Source: an uncultured Saprospiraceae bacterium (GTDB lineage: Bacteria; Bacteroidota; Bacteroidia; Chitinophagales; Saprospiraceae). Taken from it: a stretch of DNA of 53,463 nucleotides. Position 1 is the first letter of the stretch. The number at the start of each line of letters is the position of its first letter. The translations under genes were made by a program, and so were the position numbers. A model generated the notes under the pieces. That model was not told the origin of the DNA. It did no database searches and saw nothing but the letters and a program-made list of their open reading frames with translations. The DNA lies in assembly GCA_938001865.1 (NCBI GenBank), contig CALLAW010000105.1, positions 1 to 53,463 on the forward strand. The letters run 5' to 3'. Below are positions 29,092-36,987 of this stretch, piece after piece.

Positions 29092-30174
29092 GTGTTGATA
29101 ACTGCTCTCATCCTTACATACCTTGCGTGCTGCTTGATCAATGTCATCTATTGGTCATCAGTCTGCACACCTCTCAATCAACTGGAAGAGAGCCAGCTCG
29201 ATGATAATCACCAATATGCTATCACTATTCTCATCTGTAGTAAGGACAACTCGCAACAAGTCGGTACACTCCTAGACTCTCTCGACTCGCAGATCAATGT
29301 CTCATCAATGGTCAAAGTATTGATAGTCAACGACTACAGTGATCCCTCTCATACACGTAGATTAGCAGCTCTACAGAGTAGGTTTCCGATAGAGATCATC
29401 CATGCTGACCAAGACATCCCTGGCAAGAAGGCAGCGCTAATGACAGGAATCAAGTGGATATCATCTGGGGTCATACTACTTACTGACGGAGATTGCAGAC
29501 CTAGACCTGAGTGGATCGCCACGCTGAGTCAGTCTGTCACCCCTGATCATGCTGCACTTGGATATAGCCCATACCGGAGACAGTCAGGGATCGTCAATAC
29601 TTGGATACGTTACGAAGGATTCATAACAGCAATACAGTATCTTGGATGGGCTGCACTCCGCAAGTCCTACATGGGAGTGGGCAGATCTCTTGCCTTCCAT
29701 AGCAGCTCAGTCAAGTCACTTACGCTATCAGATCTCAACCCCTCGATCGCCTCAGGTGACGACGATATGCTTATCCAATACCTCGCCTCAGCACGTCCCG
29801 TACTACGATCCACAGCATATGTAGATACCGATGCCCCTCTATCATGGAGAGATTATTGGCGTCAGAAGCGGCGTCACTATTCGATCTCTACAGACTATCC
29901 CTTAGGTCATCAGATAAGACTATCTCTCTTCTCAATCTCACAGATTTTGATTTTGATCTTTGGTGTCTCTGGCCTAGTTGTGGGGTTAGGTCCGTTGATC
30001 CTAACTGTATGGTGTGTACGCTTAGGATGTATTGCACTCATATCGTGGAGAACTTTTGGACGTCTTGAGCAGCGAGATCTTTGGTTTTTGCTCCCATTAT
30101 TGGATGGATTGCTCAGTATCTACTACCTTGTGTTTGGTATGACATTTTTACTTCCAAAGCCCAAATCATGGTAG
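29092..30174 (+). CDS. Glycosyltransferase family 2, membrane-associated
   Basis: The 360 residues start with a membrane helix (about 2-24), then a GT-A domain: ITILICSKDN, VLIVNDYSD, the DxD-type metal site LLTDGDCRPRPEWI, SGDDDML and the QKRRHYS motif of processive or lipid-linked transferases. Two or three C-terminal helices (about 265-350) anchor it. It probably adds a sugar to a lipid carrier or envelope glycan; donor and acceptor are unknown. No ATG is near the start: GTG at 29092 or TTG at 29095 are the options. The end overlaps rsmG by seven bases. Confidence 0.88.
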   Translation: MLITALILTYLACCLINVIYWSSVCTPLNQLEESQLDDNHQYAITILICSKDNSQQVGTLLDSLDSQINVSSMVKVLIVNDYSDPSHTRRLAALQSRFPIEIIHADQDIPGKKAALMTGIKWISSGVILLTDGDCRPRPEWIATLSQSVTPDHAALGYSPYRRQSGIVNTWIRYEGFITAIQYLGWAALRKSYMGVGRSLAFHSSSVKSLTLSDLNPSIASGDDDMLIQYLASARPVLRSTAYVDTDAPLSWRDYWRQKRRHYSISTDYPLGHQIRLSLFSISQILILIFGVSGLVVGLGPLILTVWCVRLGCIALISWRTFGRLEQRDLWFLLPLLDGLLSIYYLVFGMTFLLPKPKSW

Positions 30175-30806
30175 CAGATATCTCTCTTCTCCTTAAGTAC
30201 TTTCCTGATCTGACAGAGACTCAGCAGGAGCAGTTTGCATCACTTGTACCCCTTTACGTAGAGTGGAATAGTCAGATCAATGTCGTCTCTCGCAAGGATA
30301 TAGAGAACCTTATGGAGCGGCATATCCTGCATAGTCTGATGATTGCGAAGTACTTGACTTTTCAGCCTGGAGCTGAGATTCTTGATCTTGGATGTGGGGG
30401 TGGATTTCCAGGGATACCACTTGCCATCCTGTTTCCAGAGACGCAGTGGCATCTCATCGATGCCCGATCCAAGAAGATTATCGTAGTCAATGCTGTCATA
30501 GAGAGTCTCGGACTGAGCAATGCCAGAGCCAGTCATGGAAGAGCTGAAGAACTCAAGTCTAGATATGACTTCGTCGTGACTCGGGCTGTAGCCAAATGTG
30601 AAAAACTCATGGAATGGTCTCGCAAATTGATCAAAAAGAAGCAAGTCCACTCTGTCCCCAATGGACTCATCGCCCTCAAAGGTGGCAACCTTAAAGAAGA
30701 ACTCAAAGCTCTACCCAAGTGGGACTACACAGAGGTATATCCAGCTTCTGACTACTTCGACGAGGCATTCTTCGAAGAGAAAAATCTCGTCTATATCCAA
30801 GGTTAA
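30168..30806 (+). CDS. rsmG: 16S rRNA (guanine527-N7)-methyltransferase RsmG
   Basis: This methylates G527 of 16S rRNA using S-adenosylmethionine; loss gives low-level streptomycin resistance in other bacteria. The 212 residues show the RsmG order: an N-terminal helical part with YVEWNSQINVVSRKDIENL and ERHILHSL, the SAM motif ILDLGCGGGFPGIPLAI, then HLIDARSKKI, VTRAVAK and NGLIALKGG. The frame is open further upstream inside the glycosyltransferase gene, but the ATG at 30168, overlapping that gene's TGG-TAG end by seven bases, gives the usual length. Coupled translation with the glycosyltransferase is likely. Its stop is one base away from that of the convergent methyltransferase. Confidence 0.95.
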   Translation: MVADISLLLKYFPDLTETQQEQFASLVPLYVEWNSQINVVSRKDIENLMERHILHSLMIAKYLTFQPGAEILDLGCGGGFPGIPLAILFPETQWHLIDARSKKIIVVNAVIESLGLSNARASHGRAEELKSRYDFVVTRAVAKCEKLMEWSRKLIKKKQVHSVPNGLIALKGGNLKEELKALPKWDYTEVYPASDYFDEAFFEEKNLVYIQG

Positions 30807-30807
30807 T

Positions 30808-31878
30808 CTATCTATCCATAAGTAATTGCTCCAAATACTGAGGTTCGCTTAAGGTAAAGATACTCTTGAGTAGAGCTATCCTCTCTGTATTGTCCTTCTT
30901 ATTCCCTGTGTAGACTGCTCTGATCATCAGATTCTTACTCGTATGCTCTGTACTGACAAACTCAAAGATATCTGTCCGATATCCAGCACTCTCTAGGAGC
31001 AGACATCTGATCGTGTCAGTAAGTATCTCTGCTTGTCTCTCTAGGAGGATCCCATGCTGTGTGATGGGCTGAGTGATGACGTGATGTGACATCGATTTCC
31101 TTACTTGCTTGTGACAGCAAGGCGAAGCGATGATATATTTAGCTTGACTCTTAATCCCCTTATGCAAGGCGATATCAGTAGCGATATCACATGCATGCAA
31201 GGCGATCAAGACCGATCCACGGTCCATCTCTATCTGATTGATATCACTATATGTAAATGTAAGATTGTCGAGTCCTGATTCCGCAACTATTGCTCGATTG
31301 GACTCGATTACTGACTCCTTGAGATCTATCCCTATAGTCTCTATCCCATCGTGTCCTTGTGCCCTTAGGTAGTGATGAATCGCCATAGTCAAGTATCCCT
31401 TACCACACCCAAAGTCATATAACTTGAGATCAGAGAGATCTCCCTGGTTAAATGTGGTACTCAATATCTCGACGAACTTATTGATCTGACGATACTTGCC
31501 GTACATACTCTTCTTGACTTCTCCTTGAGAGGTCGTAATCCCCAGTCTATGCAGAAATGGTGCCGTCCGTGGCACGAGATACTTCTTATCTATCTTGGTG
31601 TGGAGCTTAGAGTTGGAGCGGTTGTGTGTCTTGAGTGTGACCTTACCCTTACCATTGTGGAGGATCTGAGTATCAGTCGTCGGGAGTTGTATCAATACTT
31701 GCTTATAATATTGCCAATGAGTCTGAAGATCAGTGACTAAGCCTGTAGTTGTCAGAGGAGTAGTGAAGCACTGAGTCTGTGTGAATTCACTGACAGAGTA
31801 GGCATCTGCATCTTGCTTAGGGTGGGTCGTAATCACTCTCTTCGTGTACTTAGCCTCTGTGAGAGGGTTGCTCATCAC
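30808..31878 (-). CDS. SAM-dependent methyltransferase, METTL25-like (Methyltransf_32 type)
   Basis: The 356 residues hold a Rossmann methyltransferase domain: motif I in LYDFGCGKGYLTMAIHHYL, GIDLKESVIE, LIALHACDIATD, and the Cys-His element ASPCCHKQVRK that marks the METTL25/RRNAD1 group. An RNA or protein substrate is likely, but the target is not known to me. The marked start (GTG 31878 or ATG 31875) may be too short: the frame stays open for 40 more codons to a TGA at 31999-32001 with protein-like text (IEQLVADLTDNNHSIKV) that joins the N-terminal beta region of the family, yet holds no ATG, GTG or TTG. A six-A run near its upstream end could hide a frameshift. Confidence 0.8.
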   Translation of the reverse strand: MMSNPLTEAKYTKRVITTHPKQDADAYSVSEFTQTQCFTTPLTTTGLVTDLQTHWQYYKQVLIQLPTTDTQILHNGKGKVTLKTHNRSNSKLHTKIDKKYLVPRTAPFLHRLGITTSQGEVKKSMYGKYRQINKFVEILSTTFNQGDLSDLKLYDFGCGKGYLTMAIHHYLRAQGHDGIETIGIDLKESVIESNRAIVAESGLDNLTFTYSDINQIEMDRGSVLIALHACDIATDIALHKGIKSQAKYIIASPCCHKQVRKSMSHHVITQPITQHGILLERQAEILTDTIRCLLLESAGYRTDIFEFVSTEHTSKNLMIRAVYTGNKKDNTERIALLKSIFTLSEPQYLEQLLMDR

Positions 31879-32035
31879 TACCTTGATAGAGTGATTGTTG
31901 TCAGTCAGGTCTGCGACTAATTGCTCTATCCATTTCTGTACTTCGTCTCGTTTGATGCCTTGCTTTTTTATACCTTTAACGCTAAGTTGAGTGATTACTC
32001 ACTCTGCAATCAAAATTACTGCTTTTCTACTATCA

Positions 32036-33379
32036 ATGAATAATTCTTTTTTAGATACGGTACTTTACCAATTTGGGGATATCCAGCTGACATTGGGGAT
32101 GCTCATCCTATGGATCTTGGGCATGCTCATCCTCTTGATAGGCTATCGTGTGATAAGACGTAGAGTACTGCCATCTATCTACCAACAGAGGACCTACATC
32201 ACCGAAGAGGAGAAGAGTGAACTGCACAGACTACTCAAGACTACTACGCTGATCATAGGCTTACTCATCACACTCGTCTCTTCGGGTCTAGACCTTGATC
32301 TGACTCCAAAGTCCAATGTCGACTTCAAGATTAGCTATCTATTGGTTACCGTCATCATCTTCTATGTTGCTTGGATTAGTAATTGGTTTACCTCACACAT
32401 CTTTATCCATGACGCTTTCGCTGAAAAGGAAGAAACCAAATCAGCAGAGCTCCAAGACGCTAAACCTCTCAATACAGAACATCGAATCTCAAGGATAGGC
32501 CGATGGGCACTGCTCGTACTTGCTGCCAATGTGGTAGTGCATATGATCAATATCAATTATACCTTGTTTTCGAGGAAGTTGAGTGATGGGATAGTCTTTG
32601 ACTTCAAGATCAGTAATATCCTCGTCTTGATCCTCATCATACTTGGTACTCAACTCGTCGTATGGCTGATTACCAATGTAATCCTCAAGAATATTGCCAT
32701 CAGGAACAACCTAGATCAAGGTGCCGCATTTGCAATCAAGCAACTCATCAGGTATGTCATCTGGACATTTGCCATCTTCTTTGGGCTTGATGCCCTTGGC
32801 ATAGATGTCACCCTCTTGCTCGGTGGTGCTGCTGCTCTACTTGTAGGTATCGGACTCGGGCTGCAGCAGACATTTAATGACTTCATCTCTGGTGTGGTTC
32901 TGCTCTTTGAGAGATCTGTCAAAGTAGGTGATATGCTAGAGACACATGGCCGTATCGGGACAATCAAGAAGATAGGCCTTAGGTCATCTATCGTCGAGTC
33001 GAGGGCTCTAGAGTCGATCATCGTACCCAATAGCCAACTCGTCAACTCTGAGGTAATTAACTGGTCGTATGATACAGATAAGTGTAGATTCGTAATAGAT
33101 GTCTCGGTTGCTTATGGGACTGATACTAAGCATCTCAAGACTCTCTTACTCAAGATGGTCAGGGATAATCCTTATGTGATGCAGTTCCCCGCTCCGTTTG
33201 TAAGATTTGTTAGCTTTGGCGAGAGTAGTCTTGACTTCAAATTGTACTTCTTCTCTCGCAACTTCTTAGTGATCGAGGACATTAAGTCTGATATGAGATT
33301 TGAAATCGACGAGATCTTTAGAAATCATAAGATTAGCATTCCATTTCCTCAGAGAGAAATTAAGATTGTAAAAGAGTGA
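32036..33379 (+). CDS. Mechanosensitive ion channel of the MscS family
   Basis: This channel opens under membrane tension to release solutes after osmotic downshock. The 447 residues carry several N-terminal helices (about 10-35, 65-85, 95-120, 150-175, 195-220) and the MscS core: the pore helix TLLLGGAAALLVGIGLGLQQTFNDFISG, then FERSVKVGDMLET, the beta domain GRIGTIKKIGLRSSIV and IIVPNSQLVNSEVINWS, and a C-terminal cytoplasmic part. A GTG at 31991 would extend the frame, but the ATG at 32036 (MNNSFLDTVLYQ) is the more usual start. It is a long MscS, as in the MscK/YnaI range, and not in an obvious operon. Confidence 0.92.
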   Translation: MNNSFLDTVLYQFGDIQLTLGMLILWILGMLILLIGYRVIRRRVLPSIYQQRTYITEEEKSELHRLLKTTTLIIGLLITLVSSGLDLDLTPKSNVDFKISYLLVTVIIFYVAWISNWFTSHIFIHDAFAEKEETKSAELQDAKPLNTEHRISRIGRWALLVLAANVVVHMININYTLFSRKLSDGIVFDFKISNILVLILIILGTQLVVWLITNVILKNIAIRNNLDQGAAFAIKQLIRYVIWTFAIFFGLDALGIDVTLLLGGAAALLVGIGLGLQQTFNDFISGVVLLFERSVKVGDMLETHGRIGTIKKIGLRSSIVESRALESIIVPNSQLVNSEVINWSYDTDKCRFVIDVSVAYGTDTKHLKTLLLKMVRDNPYVMQFPAPFVRFVSFGESSLDFKLYFFSRNFLVIEDIKSDMRFEIDEIFRNHKISIPFPQREIKIVKE

Positions 33380-33461
33380 CCTGCTCGATAGCTCTTGCCG
33401 TGTAGATTACTCATAAGGAATAGGCATGACCATCATAAAACTTAACCTGGGGCCAAAAAAG

Positions 33462-33489
33462 TTTGAAAAACCCAATTTTCTTATCTTTG
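33462..33489 (+). promoter_or_regulatory. Promoter-like TTTG...TATCTTTG before the DUF262 remnant
   Basis: TTTG (33462-33465) and TATCTTTG (33482-33489) match the two Bacteroidota elements, but with a 16-base spacer instead of 19-20. It sits four bases before the ATG of the broken DUF262 frame and may be the residual promoter of that lost gene. Confidence 0.3.
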
Positions 33490-33493
33490 GAGC

Positions 33494-33631
33494 ATGTCAG
33501 TCAGCAATCTTTTGGATACAAGTACGCCAAGCTTTAGTGATGTTATTGGAAATGGTAAAACTTATGAAGTGCCACCTTACCAACGAGACTATTCTTGGAA
33601 AAAAGATCACTGGGAGGATTTATCAGAATGA
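33494..33631 (+). pseudogene. Remnant of a DUF262 (GmrSD-type) gene
   Basis: An ATG at 33494 opens a 45-residue frame containing FSDVIGNGKTYEVPPYQRDY followed by SWKKDHWEDLSE, then a stop. The VPPYQRDYSW text is the N-terminal signature of DUF262, the nucleotide-binding domain of GmrSD-type modification-dependent restriction systems and of some abortive-infection proteins, which are normally 500-700 residues. Just after the stop another frame reads MRTNKER, which could be the next stretch of the same protein after a frameshift. Nothing else of the gene remains before the thioredoxin-like gene 100 bases downstream. The rest of 33380-33731 holds no other gene. Confidence 0.65.
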
Positions 33632-33731
33632 GAACAAACAAGGAACGAATAAGTCTTCTACCTACACTACGATAGCCTAACCAATCTAGTGCATATCTCA
33701 TGGACGATCCTAACTCACAAAAAAATATATA

Positions 33732-34250
33732 ATGAAAAGCACCCTAATCACTGCCCTCATCTTAGTCCTAGGTTACCTCTCATATACCTATATCTACAAA
33801 GCTCCCAAGTATACCGCTGGAGAGAAGACCGAAGAGATAGCTGCTGTATTGAGAGATGGCTCACCATTTACCTTGAGTGAGTTGCATGGGAAGTATGTAT
33901 TGCTTGACTTCTGGGGATCATGGTGTGGTCCCTGTCGGGCTGAATCACCGGCACTCGTCCAGCTCAATCAGAGAATGAAGGGCCGAAAATTTGCTCATGC
34001 GGATGGATTCGAGATCGTCAGTGTAGGCGTAGAGTCGTCAGAGAAATCATGGAATGCCGCGATCGTTAGAGACCAACTAGACTGGAAGTATCACATCATC
34101 CAGACTGATAGATTCAAATCTCCTCTAACATTGCTTTACAAAGTCAGAGAGATCCCCACCAAATATCTCCTCGATACGAATGGCGAAGTCCTTTTTGTCA
34201 ATCCATCATTTGACCAGATCAATAGTTACCTCGATCAGCAGTCAGAGTAG
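33732..34250 (+). CDS. Thioredoxin-like (TlpA/ResA-type) exported or membrane-anchored protein
   Basis: The 172 residues start with one membrane segment (about 3-21) serving as signal anchor, followed by a thioredoxin fold. The redox-active pair is Cys65-Cys68 in FWGSWCGPCRAESP, and the cis-Pro loop is VREIPTKYLLD. The form is that of periplasmic TlpA/ResA reductases that keep cytochrome or other cysteines reduced. No ATG-proximal promoter consensus is seen. It lies 138 bases upstream of grpE, and whether it is cotranscribed is open. Confidence 0.88.
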   Translation: MKSTLITALILVLGYLSYTYIYKAPKYTAGEKTEEIAAVLRDGSPFTLSELHGKYVLLDFWGSWCGPCRAESPALVQLNQRMKGRKFAHADGFEIVSVGVESSEKSWNAAIVRDQLDWKYHIIQTDRFKSPLTLLYKVREIPTKYLLDTNGEVLFVNPSFDQINSYLDQQSE

Positions 34251-34388
34251 ACAGTATTACATTTACATCAGTGACAAAGATGACAAAATGACATAAATCC
34301 TCGATTGGCAAAGTCATTGATAACTATAATACTGAACTGATTATCACAATACATAAAACAGAACCACATCTTTAGAAGAATCAAAGAA

Positions 34389-34904
34389 ATGGCAAAGAAA
34401 TCCAAAGAAGAGAAAGCAATCGCAAAGCTGGAAAAGCAAATAGAAGAGCTCACACAACAGTTAGAAGAGAAGGAAGCCGAAAATCTAGAATCTAAGGACA
34501 AGCACCTAAGACTCTACGCTGAGTTTGAAAACTTCCGCAAGCGGACCAATAAAGAACGTCTAGAGCTCATGAGTACTGCCGCTGAGAGTACCCTCAAGTC
34601 ACTCCTCCCTGTACTCGATGACTTCGATAGAGCTAAGTCGAGTGCTGACAATGATGAGAGTGTCGAACAGTTCAGCGAAGGAGTACAGCTCGTCTATGAC
34701 AAACTGAAAAGCAATATGGCGACACTTGGTCTCGTATCGATGGAGAGCACACATGAGGTCTTCGATCCTGAGTTGCACGAGGCAGTTACAGATATCCCTG
34801 CACCTACCGAGGACCTCAAGGGAAAGGTAATAGACACCATAGAGAAGGGATATAAACTCAATGATAAAATCATCCGCTACGCTAAAGTAGTGGTCGGAAA
34901 ATAA
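34389..34904 (+). CDS. grpE: Nucleotide exchange factor GrpE
   Basis: GrpE makes DnaK release ADP during protein folding. The 171 residues begin with an acidic/lysine-rich coiled coil (about 3-45), then the conserved AEFENFRKRTNKERLEL and LPVLDDFDRA of the helical stalk, and the beta-wing region with FDPELHEAVTDIP and GYKLNDKIIRYAKVVVGK at the end. The length is normal. dnaJ follows after five bases, so the two are one operon with gldH. No CIRCE inverted repeat was seen upstream. A short direct repeat of TGACAAA is present at 34272-34287. dnaK is not in this window. Confidence 0.96.
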   Translation: MAKKSKEEKAIAKLEKQIEELTQQLEEKEAENLESKDKHLRLYAEFENFRKRTNKERLELMSTAAESTLKSLLPVLDDFDRAKSSADNDESVEQFSEGVQLVYDKLKSNMATLGLVSMESTHEVFDPELHEAVTDIPAPTEDLKGKVIDTIEKGYKLNDKIIRYAKVVVGK

Positions 34905-34909
34905 TTAGA

Positions 34910-36067
34910 ATGGCTAAGAGAGATTTTTACGACATACTTGGAGTAGATAAGAGTGCTGATAGTGCTACCATCAAGAAGGCATACCGTAAGGTGGCCATAA
35001 AGTATCATCCAGATAAGAATCCGGACAACAAAGAAGCGGAGGAAAAATTCAAAGAGGCAGCAGAAGCATATGAGGTACTCTCTGACCCCGATAAGAAAGC
35101 TAAGTATGATCGATTTGGTCATGCAGGCATGAATGGTGGTGGAGGATTCAGTGGTGGCAACATGAATATGGACGATATCTTCCAACAATTCGGCCACATG
35201 TTTGGCGATCAAGGGAGTCCTTTTGACTCATTCTTCGGTGGTGGAGGTAGAGCAAGTGGGCAGAGAGCTCGTGGGCAAAAAGGAAACAATATCCGGATCA
35301 AAGTCGGACTCTCTCTCTCAGAAATCCAAAATGGTGTCACCAAAAAAATCAAAGTAAAAAAGAATGTCACTTGCGGACAGTGTGACGGTAGTGGCGCCAA
35401 AGATAGCCAATCAACACAGACATGTAGCACGTGTAATGGCGGCGGATATGTCCGTCAGGTCAAAAATACATTCCTCGGTCAGATGCAGACTACTGGCCTC
35501 TGTCCCACTTGCCAAGGGGCAGGGACTAAGATCACTGCCACTTGCGGTAAATGCAAAGGCGAAGGCACGACTTATGATGAAGAGACGATCGAGATAGAGA
35601 TCCCAGCAGGAGTAGAGGCTGGCATGCAACTCTCTATGCGTGGCAAGGGTAATGCCGGCAAACGTGGTGGACCCAAAGGTGACCTCCTCATCAATATCGA
35701 AGAGAAACCTCATGATGACTTTAGCAGAGATGGACAGAATATTATCTACGACCTCTTCCTCAACTTTGCAGATGCAGCTCTCGGAACATCCGTAGAGGTG
35801 CCTACTCTGTCTGGAAAAGTAAAAATCAAAGTGCCACCAGGTACACCAGCTGGCAAGATCTTTAGACTCAGAGAGAAAGGCCTGCCTAGTGTGCAGGCAT
35901 ATGGCAAAGGAGATCAACTGATCAATGTCAATATCTGGACTCCTAAACAGCTCAATGCCGAAGAAAAAGCTCTGATGGAAAAACTCAGAACAATGCCTAA
36001 CTTCCAACCAGCTCCCGGAGATAAAGAGAAGGGCTTCTTCGAACGAATGAAAGACTACTTCAATTAG
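34910..36067 (+). CDS. dnaJ: Chaperone protein DnaJ
   Basis: This co-chaperone delivers substrates to DnaK and stimulates its ATPase. All domains are present in 385 residues: the J domain (1-70) with His33-Pro34-Asp35, a Gly/Phe/Met-rich linker (about 75-130), four zinc-binding repeats CGQCDGSG, CSTCNGGG, CPTCQGAG and CGKCKGEG (about 155-225), and the C-terminal substrate-binding domain. It sits between grpE (five bases upstream) and gldH (four bases downstream). Confidence 0.97.
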   Translation: MAKRDFYDILGVDKSADSATIKKAYRKVAIKYHPDKNPDNKEAEEKFKEAAEAYEVLSDPDKKAKYDRFGHAGMNGGGGFSGGNMNMDDIFQQFGHMFGDQGSPFDSFFGGGGRASGQRARGQKGNNIRIKVGLSLSEIQNGVTKKIKVKKNVTCGQCDGSGAKDSQSTQTCSTCNGGGYVRQVKNTFLGQMQTTGLCPTCQGAGTKITATCGKCKGEGTTYDEETIEIEIPAGVEAGMQLSMRGKGNAGKRGGPKGDLLINIEEKPHDDFSRDGQNIIYDLFLNFADAALGTSVEVPTLSGKVKIKVPPGTPAGKIFRLREKGLPSVQAYGKGDQLINVNIWTPKQLNAEEKALMEKLRTMPNFQPAPGDKEKGFFERMKDYFN

Positions 36068-36071
36068 TCAT

Positions 36072-36542
36072 ATGCGGATACTCAACTCACTTAGCTTATG
36101 TCTCATTGCTATCCTTACCTTAGGAAGTTGTCAATCTGGGACACTCAGTAAGGCTACTCTCGATATAGACAGTGGTATCTGGGATGAGTCGACACGGTTA
36201 GTCAGTAGCTTTGAGATACTCGATACGATCAGTTACTATGATCTCCATCTAGATATAGAGCATAGTACAGACTATCTATACGAAAACATCTATGTGCAGA
36301 TAGAAACTCAATTTCCACATAAGGATGCCGTAACACAAGTCCTTCCCTTAGACTTTGCTGATAAAAAAGGAGCATGGTACGGCAAGTGTGGCGGTAATAT
36401 CTGCGACCTCAGAGTAGTCCTCAAAGAAAAGACTCGATTCGACGCTATCGGCATGTATACTCTTACGATTAGTCAATACTCTCGAGTACCTGATCTCGAT
36501 GGCATCTATGAGTTGTCTCTGAGTGTGAGAGCTTCAGAATAA
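36072..36542 (+). CDS. gldH: Gliding motility lipoprotein GldH
   Basis: The 156 residues have a lipoprotein signal with Cys20 (ILTLGSC) and the GldH pattern in the mature part: GIWDESTRLVSSFEI, DTISYYDLHLDIEHSTDYLYENIYVQ, an internal Cys pair in GKCGGNICD, and a C-terminal SQYSRVPDLDGIYELSLSVR. GldH is needed for gliding in Flavobacterium, and it is also found in non-gliding members together with the T9SS. The start is four bases after the dnaJ stop, so it is part of grpE-dnaJ-gldH. The exact role in this organism is open. Confidence 0.88.
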   Translation: MRILNSLSLCLIAILTLGSCQSGTLSKATLDIDSGIWDESTRLVSSFEILDTISYYDLHLDIEHSTDYLYENIYVQIETQFPHKDAVTQVLPLDFADKKGAWYGKCGGNICDLRVVLKEKTRFDAIGMYTLTISQYSRVPDLDGIYELSLSVRASE

Positions 36543-36987
36543 ATCACGAGACACTTTAGTCAAATAGATAGGAGACAAATTCGAAGAAAAAACACAATCT
36601 TTTGGAATATCAGAAATGCTCAAAAGAAGGTCTTACTTGACCTGACTCTGATCGCTAATGCTCTTATATAGATTAATAATTTCACTTATCCACTCCTCTT
36701 GTTCTAATTCCAATTTTACCGAATTAGACATCAAATAACTCCTCCGCTTATTTGGCTTCAATAACTCTTTGTTTCTCAGTTATTGTTTTTACTCTTCCTT
36801 AAGTTATTGTGCTTGTTCAATTTCTTTTTTATCGGTCTTCCCTTATTACCTCTAGTTGGGTGCTTGATATAGGAGATCCTCTAATAAGAAAGTGGAAAAG
36901 ACTTGCATCTTTTCCACTTTCAAAATTCCATATTTTTCTAAAACGTTCTGAAGAGTCCTTCTCTATGTGATTAGAGAAGAATAACTT
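36543..36987. other. 445-base intergenic region with a decayed frame and a terminator
   Basis: On the minus strand a frame is open from 36779 to 36633, with an ATG at 36731-36729 preceded by GGAGGAG at a seven-base distance. It reads MSNSVKLELEQEEWISEIIN and ends after 32 residues; more protein-like text follows the stop in the same frame. It is probably a gene remnant, though a real small gene is possible. A terminator hairpin lies near 36889-36920. The rest is AT-rich with nothing recognisable. Confidence 0.35.
36889..36920 (-). terminator. Terminator-like hairpin of the M36 peptidase gene
   Basis: A perfect 13-bp stem (AAAGTGGAAAAGA at 36889-36901 with its complement at 36908-36920, loop of six) lies 67 bases past the peptidase stop. 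On the minus strand the stem's 3' arm ends in TTT and is followed by CTTATT, a weak T-tract. Confidence 0.6.

Noticed and set aside
33426-33680. 84-codon plus-strand frame over the DUF262 remnant
   Set aside because: Its text has no protein-like pattern, while another frame of the same DNA shows the DUF262 motif.
34251-34388. CIRCE (HrcA) operator before grpE
   Set aside because: No TTAGCACTC-type inverted repeat with a nine-base spacer is present.
36543-36987. CRISPR or tandem repeat array in the AT-rich gap
   Set aside because: No regularly spaced repeats are present; only one terminator-like hairpin.
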